A stretch of DNA of 64,000 bases, taken from JAFEDN01 sp965651935 (lineage in GTDB: Bacteria > Pseudomonadota > Gammaproteobacteria > Coxiellales > Coxiellaceae). The DNA lies in the NCBI GenBank assembly GCA_965651935.1, contig CBFGTC010000001.1:367923-431922 (forward strand), in the 5' to 3' direction. Below the pieces are notes generated by a model. It was not told the DNA's origin and ran no database searches. It worked only from the letters and a program-made list of their open reading frames with translations. How positions within the stretch are numbered: position 1 is the stretch's first letter; each line of letters starts with the position of its first letter. The position numbers and the translations under genes were made by a program. Of the stretch, positions 41,341-49,564 are shown in pieces.

Positions 41341-43584
41341 ATGTCCACCAAGCATTTGGCTGAGATTGAACAGCAAAACCTCGGTGAATTCGCCGAAAAA
41401 GCATATTTAAATTATTCCATGTATGTCATTTTGGACCGCGCTTTGCCACATATTGGCGATGGATTAAAGCCGGTCCAAAGACGCATTATTTATGCTATGT
41501 CTGAATTAGGCTTAAAAGCCGGCGCCAAATATAAAAAATCCGCCCGGACGGTGGGTGATGTGTTGGGTAAATATCATCCACATGGTGACACCGCTTGCTA
41601 TGAAGCCATGGTCATTATGGCGCAAAATTTCGCCTATCGTTACCCCTTAATCGATGGTCAAGGCAATTGGGGTTCAGCGGATGATCCTAAATCATTTGCC
41701 GCCATGCGTTATACTGAATCGCGCATGACTCCTTATGCTCAAGTCTTATTACAAGAGCTAGAGCAGGGGACTGTGGATTGGAAACCGAATTTCGATGGCA
41801 CGTTGGAAGAACCCATATTATTGCCGGCGCGTCTACCCAATGTCTTATTGAATGGAGTTACTGGAATTGCGGTGGGTATGGCCACGGATATCCCCCCGCA
41901 CAATCTAACTGAAGTTGCCGATGCGTGCGTGCATCTATTAGAACACCCCAACGCCACGGTGAAAGACTTGATGTACTATATCCAAGGTCCCGATTTTCCC
42001 ACCGAAGCCGAAATCATCACGCCGCGCGAGGAAATTGCAGAAATGTATCGCACCGGCATGGGTAGTGTGCGTATGCGTGCGGTCTACATTACCGAGGACA
42101 ACGGCGACGTGATTGTCACGGCCTTGCCATATCAAGTATCCGGTGCGAAAGTGTTGGAACAAATTGCGGCGCAGATGACAGCGAAAAAATTAACCAATGT
42201 CAGCGATCTGCGCGATGAATCCGATCACGAAAATCCAACCCGTTTAGTAATAACACCGCGGTCAAATCGAGTGGATATAGAAACGTTGATGGCGCATTTA
42301 TTTGCCACCACCGATTTGGAGCGCAATTACCGCGTCAATATCAACATGATTGGTCTCAATGGCAGGCCGCAAGTGAAAGGTTTAATCACCATTTTAACAG
42401 AGTGGTTGTCTTTTCGCTTACAAACCGTTAAGCGACGCTTGCAGTTTCGCTTGGAACAAGTACAGGCGCGTTTACACATATTAGAAGGGTTATTGATAGC
42501 GTATTTAAATTTAGATGAAGTAATTGCCATTATCCGCCGTGAAGATGAGCCGAAACCGCATTTGATCAAACGTTTTGCCCTGAGCGAGATTCAAGCTGAA
42601 TCAATATTAGAAACCAAGCTCCGCCATTTAGCAAAATTAGAAGAGATGAAAATCCGCGGTGAGCAAGATGAGTTAACTCAAGAAAGAGACCACATTCAAA
42701 AAATTCTGGAATCAAATGCTATATTAAAAAATTTAGTTAAGCAAGAGTTACAAGAAGATAAACAACGTTTTGGGGATTCGCGTCGTTCGCCCATTGTGGC
42801 GCGTTTTGAAGCCAAAGCATTACGTGAAGAAGAAATGATTCCGGCAGAGCCGGTGACTGTTGTTCTGTCAAGACAAGGTTGGATCCGCTCAGCGAAAGGG
42901 CACGATGTGGATGGCGCGGGCTTAAGCTATCGCGCCGGAGATGAGTTCGCCGCGCAAGTATTAGGGCGCAGTAATGTGCCGGTGGTGGTGATAGATAGTG
43001 AAGGTAAAAGTTATTCTCTTTTGCCACACCAATTACCTTCAGCACGAGGACAAGGCGAGCCATTGACAAAATATTTGCAGCCTTCTCCCGGTGTGAATTT
43101 TCCAGCTATTATTGCCGCTGATCCTGAAGCGGAAATGGTTTTGGCATCGGATTTTGGTTATGGATTTATCGTTAAAATGGAAAATTTATACTCTAAAACC
43201 CGCTCCGGTAAAGCAGTACTTAAATTACCTGCCGATGCGAAAGTATTAGTATCTGCTGCAATAGAAGATAAAACCAGTCAATTTTTAGCGGCGATCACTA
43301 ACGAAGGCCGGTTATTATTATTTCCAGTGGCGGAGCTGCCGGAACTGCAACGTGGCAAAGGCAATAAGATTATTCAAATCCCCAGTTCTCGCGCCGTCAA
43401 ACGCGAGGAATTTTGTGTGGCTATAGCCATATTACGAAAAGATAACGCCTTGGTGTTATTTTCCGGTAAACGTGCCTTGCGCTTAAGCCCTAAAGATTTA
43501 GCTAATTTTCGAGGAGAGCGTGGCCAGCGCGGAGCATTGTTGCCCCGAGGGTTCCGTCAAGTCGAACGTTGCGAGGTGGAATAA
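41341..43584 (+). CDS. parC: DNA topoisomerase IV subunit A
   Basis: Cleavage subunit of topoisomerase IV, which decatenates daughter chromosomes. The active-site Tyr is in AAMRYTESRM (about residue 124). ParC-type text such as DGTLEEPILLPARLPN separates it from GyrA. At the quinolone-determining region the E. coli Ser80 position is Thr84 (HPHGDTACYE) and Glu84 is Glu88, so the acidic residue is kept. Length is 747. AAAGGA lies 6 nt before the ATG. parE is not in the window. Confidence 0.96.
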   Translation: MSTKHLAEIEQQNLGEFAEKAYLNYSMYVILDRALPHIGDGLKPVQRRIIYAMSELGLKAGAKYKKSARTVGDVLGKYHPHGDTACYEAMVIMAQNFAYRYPLIDGQGNWGSADDPKSFAAMRYTESRMTPYAQVLLQELEQGTVDWKPNFDGTLEEPILLPARLPNVLLNGVTGIAVGMATDIPPHNLTEVADACVHLLEHPNATVKDLMYYIQGPDFPTEAEIITPREEIAEMYRTGMGSVRMRAVYITEDNGDVIVTALPYQVSGAKVLEQIAAQMTAKKLTNVSDLRDESDHENPTRLVITPRSNRVDIETLMAHLFATTDLERNYRVNINMIGLNGRPQVKGLITILTEWLSFRLQTVKRRLQFRLEQVQARLHILEGLLIAYLNLDEVIAIIRREDEPKPHLIKRFALSEIQAESILETKLRHLAKLEEMKIRGEQDELTQERDHIQKILESNAILKNLVKQELQEDKQRFGDSRRSPIVARFEAKALREEEMIPAEPVTVVLSRQGWIRSAKGHDVDGAGLSYRAGDEFAAQVLGRSNVPVVVIDSEGKSYSLLPHQLPSARGQGEPLTKYLQPSPGVNFPAIIAADPEAEMVLASDFGYGFIVKMENLYSKTRSGKAVLKLPADAKVLVSAAIEDKTSQFLAAITNEGRLLLFPVAELPELQRGKGNKIIQIPSSRAVKREEFCVAIAILRKDNALVLFSGKRALRLSPKDLANFRGERGQRGALLPRGFRQVERCEVE

Positions 43585-43588
43585 AAAA

Positions 43589-44086
43589 ATGAGTTACATT
43601 CAAAATAATCTGATGAAGAATGAAAAGTTGCTTTATTATAGTAAAATGCATTGGATTGTTTTCGCTTTGCCCGTATCTATGCTATTGGCTACTGTTGTTT
43701 TGGCCGCTTTGGCGCCGAAATTATTTCCAGGCTATCTGCCGTTTTTTAGAATACGCTTGGGTACGTTAGTGGTTTTAGCTCTTTTAGTCACAGCTATTTT
43801 TACAGGCATCTCTACTTTTATACGCCGAGCGACTTCCGAGTATGGTATCACCAATCGTCGAATTATATTCAAAGCGGGTTGGATAAGCCGGGATACTTTA
43901 GAATTATTTTTAAACCGTATCGAAGCCATTTATGTAGACCAAAGTGTTTTAGGCAGAATATTGGATTATGGCAGTATTCGCATTGTGGGTACGGGTGGTA
44001 CACAAGACCCGCTGACCTATATTCCACATCCTTTGGCCTTTAGAAAGGCTGCTCAAGAACAGCTTGATTTGAAATTAACGCAATAA
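43589..44086 (+). CDS. Bacterial PH-domain (DUF304/YdbS-like) membrane protein
   Basis: A 165-residue protein starting at ATG 43589, 4 nt after the parC stop. It has two membrane helices (about 21-45 and 55-80) and a C-terminal bacterial PH domain with the family text SEYGITNRRIIFKAGWISRDTLELFLNRIEAIYVDQ. The function of this family is not established; some members influence membrane stress. The longer frame upstream lies inside parC and is not used. GAGGTGG upstream is a good ribosome site. Confidence 0.85.
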   Translation: MSYIQNNLMKNEKLLYYSKMHWIVFALPVSMLLATVVLAALAPKLFPGYLPFFRIRLGTLVVLALLVTAIFTGISTFIRRATSEYGITNRRIIFKAGWISRDTLELFLNRIEAIYVDQSVLGRILDYGSIRIVGTGGTQDPLTYIPHPLAFRKAAQEQLDLKLTQ

Positions 44087-44117
44087 ATTAAACACGTTTC
44101 CAGTCTCTTCTCTGCTC

Positions 44118-44163
44118 AAAAGAAAAGGAAAGAATCGGGTTATCCTCCGTCCTTTTTCTTTTT
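44118..44163. terminator. AT-rich terminator between convergent operons
   Basis: AAAAGAAAAGGA (44118-44129) pairs with TCCTTTTTCTTTT (44150-44162), with one bulge and a short inner CGG/CCG stem. A-rich and T-rich flanks on the two sides fit a bidirectional terminator between the parC operon and epmB. Confidence 0.5.
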
Positions 44164-44166
44164 AAT

Positions 44167-45159
44167 TTAAAGTGGAGTCTTTGAGAAAGCGTTGGGGATT
44201 TCGCGCACAAATTTAGGGAGTAAATAGCCCGGGAGTTTTCTGGTAAGCTGCTGCATTATTTTTTTTCCTGTTTCAGCGCTGACAAAAAAATGTTCTGCTC
44301 CTTCCACTGGGTCTAGTAAATGTAAATAATAAGGCAGTACGCCAAAATGAAATAATTTTTGACAAAGGTCGATAATGATTTCAGCTTGGTCATTAATGTC
44401 CTTTAGTAATACAAATTGATTTAATAAAATAATACCGGCTCGATGTAGACTATCCAAAGCGAATTGTACATGGCGGTCAATTTCGCGAGGATGGTTGCAG
44501 TGTATGACTATAATCGACTTTAAGCGAGAAGAGCCTAATAAGTGAATTAAGGTAGGTGTAATGCGTTCGGGCAGCACCACCGGAATGCGCGTATGCAAAC
44601 GTAAAATTTGCAGATGGGGGATGCTTTCTAATCGTTCAATCAGTGCTTTTAGCGTGTTATCTTTGAGTATCAAGGGATCGCCCCCGCTCAATATGACTTC
44701 AGTAATTGTGGGGTCTTGGGAAATATAATCCACCACATCTTGCCAGCCCGCAGCGCCGGGGGTGTTGGATTCGTAAGGAAAATGCCGGCGAAAGCAATAC
44801 CGGCAATGCACGGCGCAACCGCTAGCGGCAATTAATAAAACTCGGCCATAATATTTATGGAGCAGTCCAGGTACAGGATTCTTTTGTTTTTCTTGCAAAG
44901 GATCCTTACAAAAAGAGGGATTATTCAGGCTGGATTCTTTATTGATAGGGAGGACTTGTAGCAATAAAGGATCGTGAAAATTGCCTTTTTCTATGCGCGC
45001 AGCAAAACTGCGAGGAACTCGTAAAGGAAACTTTTGTTGATTTCGGTTATAGAGTTTCTCAAATTTTTCAGTATTTAATGCGAGGAATTGACAAAGTTCT
45101 TGGGAGTCAGTAATGACATCAGCCAGCGCCGTCTGCCAATCTTGCTGGGCATATTTCAT
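44167..45159 (-). CDS. epmB: EF-P beta-lysylation protein EpmB
   Basis: Radical SAM and PLP enzyme of the lysine 2,3-aminomutase family that makes (R)-beta-lysine for elongation factor P. The cluster motif is CAVHCRYCFRRHFPY. Other family blocks are LRVPRSFAARIEKGN, ILSGGDPL, TLLNQ-like ILLNQFVLLKD, PYYLHLLDPVEGAEHF and GYLLPKFVREI. I prefer ATG 45159, which aligns with the E. coli N-terminal region; 45183 and 45201 are alternatives. epmA and efp are not in the window. It is divergent from the YgjP-like gene across a shared CATTATAATG palindrome. Confidence 0.93.
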   Translation of the reverse strand: MKYAQQDWQTALADVITDSQELCQFLALNTEKFEKLYNRNQQKFPLRVPRSFAARIEKGNFHDPLLLQVLPINKESSLNNPSFCKDPLQEKQKNPVPGLLHKYYGRVLLIAASGCAVHCRYCFRRHFPYESNTPGAAGWQDVVDYISQDPTITEVILSGGDPLILKDNTLKALIERLESIPHLQILRLHTRIPVVLPERITPTLIHLLGSSRLKSIIVIHCNHPREIDRHVQFALDSLHRAGIILLNQFVLLKDINDQAEIIIDLCQKLFHFGVLPYYLHLLDPVEGAEHFFVSAETGKKIMQQLTRKLPGYLLPKFVREIPNAFSKTPL

Positions 45160-45170
45160 TCCATTATAAT
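45142..45170 (+). promoter_or_regulatory. Promoter of the YgjP-like gene, probably leaderless
   Basis: -35 TTGCTG (45142-45147), 17-bp spacer and a perfect -10 TATAAT (45165-45170). The ATG of the YgjP-like gene begins 6 nt later. The -10 lies in CATTATAATG, which is its own reverse complement, so it could also serve epmB. Confidence 0.45.
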
Positions 45171-45176
45171 GCCATA

Positions 45177-45734
45177 ATGTCATTTTTTTATCAATGTGCA
45201 TTTAGGTTGAGAAATAATTTGTCTATCCGCGATGTGTTACCTGAAAATATATGGCTTGCCAGTTGTCGAGAAAATTGGAAAGTGAATTATCATTATAGTC
45301 CGATTAAGATCAAGCTGATACTATGCCCAAATTATGAAATAGCACTATTGGGTAATATAGAAGATCATGCCCTTTGTCTCGCGATAATTAAAAAATGGTT
45401 ACAGCAAAAAGCCGAAACGATTCTCAGTTCGGGTTTATTTGAGTTGAGTAGAGAATTCCAATTACCATTTCATAGCGTAAAAATACGCAACCAAAAAACT
45501 CGCTGGGGTAGTTGTTCTTCAGAAAAAAAAATTAATTTAAATTATAAATTGATTTTTTTACCGCCAGAATTAATACGGCATATTTTAATTCATGAACTGT
45601 GTCACACGGTACATTTAAACCACTCTCCTCAATTTTGGCATCTAGTTGCCAAATATGATCCTAATTGGCGTTTGCACAATCGTTTATCAAAACAAGAAGA
45701 AATGCAATTGCCAATGTGGTTAGAAATAAATTAA
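45177..45734 (+). CDS. YgjP-like zinc metallopeptidase (M48/SprT-like)
   Basis: Putative metal-dependent hydrolase of the YgjP/DUF45 family, 185 residues. The zinc motif is HELCH in LIHELCHTVHLNHSPQFW, with the third ligand in the LNHS segment. The preceding TRWGSCSSEKKINLNYKLIFLPPELI is the family hallmark. Cellular substrates of this family are unknown. No ribosome site precedes ATG 45177, which lies just after a TATAAT box. It is convergent with yggU, separated by 2 nt. Confidence 0.88.
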   Translation: MSFFYQCAFRLRNNLSIRDVLPENIWLASCRENWKVNYHYSPIKIKLILCPNYEIALLGNIEDHALCLAIIKKWLQQKAETILSSGLFELSREFQLPFHSVKIRNQKTRWGSCSSEKKINLNYKLIFLPPELIRHILIHELCHTVHLNHSPQFWHLVAKYDPNWRLHNRLSKQEEMQLPMWLEIN

Positions 45735-45736
45735 AT

Positions 45737-46039
45737 TCAATGAGGTTCTGGTACATTATTCTGCGGATTAGTGATGCAGATTTGTTTCATGCGGCTTTGG
45801 TGTCCTTTGACTAAATGCACTCGATTATTGGGAACCCCGAAATATTCCGCCATAAGCTTAATTAAATGCTGATTTGCTTTACCCGCCGTTGGCGTTGCAG
45901 ATAGACGCACTTTTAATCGATTGGCATGGATGCCAACAATTTCGTCGTGACTGGAATAGGCTTGAACGATCAAGTCAATATATAATAGCCCATTTTTCCA
46001 GCAAAAATATTGAGGTTGAACGTTTTTTTCACTATTCAT
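45737..46039 (-). CDS. YggU-family protein (DUF167)
   Basis: Small conserved protein of 100 residues, function unknown. The DUF167 signature is complete: LKVRLSATPTAGKANQHLIKLMAEYFGV, followed by VHLVKGHQSRMKQICI. I take ATG 46039, with AAGGA upstream, over the TTG at 46057. In other bacteria yggU neighbours yggT or pyrroline reductase genes; here it is alone and convergent with the YgjP-like gene. Confidence 0.88.
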   Translation of the reverse strand: MNSEKNVQPQYFCWKNGLLYIDLIVQAYSSHDEIVGIHANRLKVRLSATPTAGKANQHLIKLMAEYFGVPNNRVHLVKGHQSRMKQICITNPQNNVPEPH

Positions 46040-46107
46040 AATAGGAAAATCCTTCAAAAAAAGGAATTTTCGAAATTATCTCACAGAAATATAAGTAATT
46101 CTATTAT

Positions 46108-46240
46108 TATAGCGTTTCCCGTTTTTATTGAAACGGGTCCTTAGGCGATGGGGGATTCTTCCCCTTAAGTGCCAGCATCGGCTTTGCCGGGCGCAGCATC
46201 AAAAAAAGATAGCATTTCCATATTAATGGGAAATGCTATA
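46108..46240. mobile_element. MITE-like element with TATAGC terminal inverted repeats
   Basis: Two related palindromic units lie in opposite orientation at the ends of a 133-bp segment. The left unit (46108-46137) begins TATAGCGTTTCCCG. The right unit, read from its outer end (46240 leftwards), begins TATAGCATTTCCCA. About 25 of 33 positions agree by eye. The right unit is also a perfect 10-bp stem (46210-46219 with 46229-46238). The core is GC-rich and forms CGGC-TTT-GCCG and GGGG-ATTCTT-CCCC hairpins. A TATAG terminus next to TA is like the Correia elements of Neisseria and IS630/Tc1-type MITEs. The remaining 346-bp intergenic region holds no gene. Confidence 0.55.
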
Positions 46241-46386
46241 AATGCCAGTAAAAATTAAAATTTGATTAAAAAGAATCTGTCCGGTTCAAATGCTTGGGTT
46301 GACTAAATGAGGCTTTGAAACTAACCATCGCTATGGCATACTTTTTAACTGGCTTGCCAATGAGCAGGATACAAGGACAGTACTTG

Positions 46387-48528
46387 ATGTCAAAATGTTT
46401 TATTTTTATCTTTTGCTTTTGCTCAACTCTAGCGCTGGCAGAAAATTGGAATAATCCATATACTCAACCGGGCAATGAAAATACGGCGTATCTAGCGTTC
46501 GCCAGTCCGCCTAAAACTTTGGACCCGGCACGTTCTTATAGCGCGGATGACATGCAGTTTATAGCGCAAATTTATGAACCACCTTTACAATATCATTATT
46601 TAAAAAGACCTTATCAATTAACAACCCTCACTGCCGCCCAATTACCGGAAGTCAGTTATTTTGATCAGCAAGGACAAAAACTGACTGATACTAGCCAAAC
46701 TCAAAAAATTGCTTATACGATATATCAAATTACATTACAGCCTGGGGTTTATTTTCAGCCGCATCCGGCTTTTGCGCGAAATGAACACGGCGAATATTAT
46801 TATTTTAATTTAACTAAACAAGAATTGGCTCACATCCGTAGTCTGAATGATTTTAAACACACTGGCACCCGTGAATTAACGGCAGATGATTATGTTTATC
46901 AAATAAAGCGGCTTGCTAATCCTGCCGTACAATCACCGATATTGGGTTTAATGAGCCATTATATTGCCGGGTTAGTTGACCTTAATAAAAAAATATCCGC
47001 CAGTGGTCATCCCTTTGTTGATTTGCGCAAGTTTGAATTGGAAGGAGCTAAAGCGATAGACCGATACCATTATCAAATCAAAATTCTCGGGTTTTATCCG
47101 CAATTTCAATATTGGTTAGCGATGCCATTTTTTGCGCCGATACCGTGGGAAGCGGATTATTTTTATTCGCAAACTGGTTTAGGCAAGCACAATATTTCGT
47201 GGGATTGGTATCCAGTGGGAACGGGTCCTTATATGATGACCGAAAATAATCCCAATCAACATATTGTGTTAGACAAAAATCCTTATTTTCACACAGAATA
47301 TTTTCCTACGGAAGGAGAACCGGGCGATGCTGAAAAAGGATATTTACAAAAAAGCGGTCAAAAACTTCCTTTTATTGATCGGATAGTTTTTTCATTGGAT
47401 CGTGAGAGTATTCCGCGCTGGAATAAATTTTTACAAGGTTATTATGACGTTTCTGGTGTAAGTGATGACAATTTTGATCAAGCCATCCACTTAGATACAG
47501 ATGGCAATCCCAGTCTTACCCGCCTCATGAAAAATAAAGGAATACACTTAACAACCATAATTGATTTAGCGATCTATTATATTGGTTTTAATATGTTAGA
47601 TCCCTTAGTTGGGGGATATAGTCCGGCAAAGCAAAAATTGCGCCAAGCGCTGAGTATTGCCTTAAATCAAGAAGAATTTATTAGTATTTTTCTCAATGGC
47701 AGAGGCATCCCAGCTCAAGGGCCTATACCCCCAGGCATATTCGGTTATCAATCTGGTCAAAAAAGCGTTAATGCCTGGATATATACTTGGCAAAATGATC
47801 AAGCTGTGCGCCGACCTTTAAGCGAGGCTAAAGTATTACTAAAAGAAGCGGGTTATTCAAACGGGCGTGATCCTAAAACTGGAAAGCCGTTGTTGTTAAA
47901 TTACGATTTGGCAAGCACTGGAGGGCCGGATGAGAATGCCCAATATAATTGGTATCGTAAGCAATTTGCACAATTGGGAATTGATTTAAATATTCGCGCC
48001 ACTTTATACAATCGATTTCAAGACAATATGCGCACCGGTGCCGTGCAAATGTTTTCTTGGGGTTGGAGTGCAGATTATCCAGACGCTGAGAATTTTTTAT
48101 TCTTATTATATGGGCCTGCCGGTATGGTAAAATTTAATGGAGAAAATGCCGCTAATTACACTAATCCACGCACTAATGAATTGTATCGTGAGATTGCTGC
48201 ATTGCCCAACAATGAAATACGCCTGCAAAAAATATCCGAGTTTGTCAATATTGTTCAACAGGATAGCCCCTGGATATGGGGTTTCAACCCAGAAACGTTT
48301 GTTCTGCGGCAAGTGTGGATGGCGCCAACTAAGCCAAATGCCATGTCCTATAATACATTAAAATACAGCAGCCTGGATGGCGCTTTACGGGCGAAGTTAC
48401 GTCAGGAATGGAATAGACCACAAACTTGGCCGCTATGGGTGATGATTATTTTAATTTTGGTGCTGGGACTGCCACTGGTAATCACTTATTGGATAAGGGA
48501 AAATAGCCCATCTGTAAAACGTTTTTAA
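46387..48528 (+). CDS. Oligopeptide ABC transporter substrate-binding protein with C-terminal membrane anchor
   Basis: Binding protein of the OppA/DppA (SBP_bac_5) family, 713 residues. I start at ATG 46387, which opens with a signal peptide ending near LALA-ENW. Family text includes ASPPKTLDPARSYSADDM, NWYRKQFAQLGIDLNIR and MFSWGWSADYPD. It is much longer than E. coli OppA (543), with insertions. The C-terminus ends in a hydrophobic helix (WVMIILILVLGLPLVITYWI) and a short basic tail, so the protein is probably anchored in the inner membrane instead of being free. The two permease genes and a double ATPase gene follow. Confidence 0.88.
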   Translation: MSKCFIFIFCFCSTLALAENWNNPYTQPGNENTAYLAFASPPKTLDPARSYSADDMQFIAQIYEPPLQYHYLKRPYQLTTLTAAQLPEVSYFDQQGQKLTDTSQTQKIAYTIYQITLQPGVYFQPHPAFARNEHGEYYYFNLTKQELAHIRSLNDFKHTGTRELTADDYVYQIKRLANPAVQSPILGLMSHYIAGLVDLNKKISASGHPFVDLRKFELEGAKAIDRYHYQIKILGFYPQFQYWLAMPFFAPIPWEADYFYSQTGLGKHNISWDWYPVGTGPYMMTENNPNQHIVLDKNPYFHTEYFPTEGEPGDAEKGYLQKSGQKLPFIDRIVFSLDRESIPRWNKFLQGYYDVSGVSDDNFDQAIHLDTDGNPSLTRLMKNKGIHLTTIIDLAIYYIGFNMLDPLVGGYSPAKQKLRQALSIALNQEEFISIFLNGRGIPAQGPIPPGIFGYQSGQKSVNAWIYTWQNDQAVRRPLSEAKVLLKEAGYSNGRDPKTGKPLLLNYDLASTGGPDENAQYNWYRKQFAQLGIDLNIRATLYNRFQDNMRTGAVQMFSWGWSADYPDAENFLFLLYGPAGMVKFNGENAANYTNPRTNELYREIAALPNNEIRLQKISEFVNIVQQDSPWIWGFNPETFVLRQVWMAPTKPNAMSYNTLKYSSLDGALRAKLRQEWNRPQTWPLWVMIILILVLGLPLVITYWIRENSPSVKRF

Positions 48529-48578
48529 GGACTTTGTTTCATTCCCATCGAAGAATTTACAGCATAAAAGGATTTTAA

Positions 48579-49562
48579 ATGGCGGTTTATTTATTTCAAC
48601 GTATTTTATACGCTATTCCAATACTAATTGGCGTTAATTTAATTACGTTTTTATTATTTTTTACTATCAATACCCCTGACGACATGGCGCGGATGCATTT
48701 AGGAGTGAAACATGTGAGTCAGGAATCGATAGAAGCTTGGAAAAAAACCTATGGTTACGACCGTCCGCTTTTTTTCGATGCGCATGCAGCAGGAATCAAA
48801 AAAATCACCGATACCCTTTATTTCAATAAATCATTGGAACTATTCCTCTTTCGATTCGGCTCCTCGAATCAAGGGCGTAATATTGCTAACGAAGTACTGC
48901 AAAGGATGTGGCCCAGCTTAGCGATTGCGCTACCCACTTTAATTATTGGGTTATTCGTGAATATTAGCTTCGCCTTACTCATTGCTTTATTTCGCGGCAG
49001 TTTTTTTGATCGTTTTGCGGTGTTGATTTGCGTCGTATTAATGTCGATTTCCAGTATGTTTTATATTATTGGTGGACAATATTTATTTGGAAAAATATTA
49101 CGTTTAGTGCCTATTTCAGGGTATCAACCCGGCATTAATGCGGTTAAGTTTGTTATTTTACCTATTGTGATTGGGATAGTGAGTGCCATTGGCGCACAAA
49201 CACGTTGGTATCGCACTATTTTTTTAGAAGAAATGCACAAGCCGTATGTGCGTACCGCTAGGGCTAAAGGTTGTTCGGATTTAGTGGTGGTATTTAAACA
49301 CGTGTTAAAAAACGCCATGATACCGATATTGACCGGCGTAGTCGTTCTCATTCCGACTCTATTTTTAGGTAGTTTAATTTTAGAGTCATTTTTTGGTATA
49401 CCGGGTCTAGGGAGTTACACGATTGATGCTATCGCGCAACAAGATTTTGATATAGTGAGAGCTATGGTATTTCTGGGAACCTTATTTTACGTAATCGGGT
49501 TAATTTTAACGGATTTTTCCTATCTCCTAGTCGATCCGCGAATAAAGCTGGTGAGGGAGTGA
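48579..49562 (+). CDS. Oligopeptide ABC transporter permease (DppB/OppB-like)
   Basis: First permease, 327 residues with about six membrane helices. N-terminal FQRILYAIPILIGVNLITFLLFF is typical. The EAA loop contacting the ATPase is YVRTARAKGCSDLVVVFKHVLKNAMIP. The C-terminal FFGIPGLGSYTIDAI is conserved. AAGGA precedes ATG 48579. It ends in an overlap region with the second permease (GTGA). Confidence 0.93.
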   Translation: MAVYLFQRILYAIPILIGVNLITFLLFFTINTPDDMARMHLGVKHVSQESIEAWKKTYGYDRPLFFDAHAAGIKKITDTLYFNKSLELFLFRFGSSNQGRNIANEVLQRMWPSLAIALPTLIIGLFVNISFALLIALFRGSFFDRFAVLICVVLMSISSMFYIIGGQYLFGKILRLVPISGYQPGINAVKFVILPIVIGIVSAIGAQTRWYRTIFLEEMHKPYVRTARAKGCSDLVVVFKHVLKNAMIPILTGVVVLIPTLFLGSLILESFFGIPGLGSYTIDAIAQQDFDIVRAMVFLGTLFYVIGLILTDFSYLLVDPRIKLVRE

Positions 49563-49564
49563 GC

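Noticed and set aside
42737..43069. Minus-strand frame within parC
   Set aside because: Antisense to the conserved ParC C-terminal region and without recognisable protein features.
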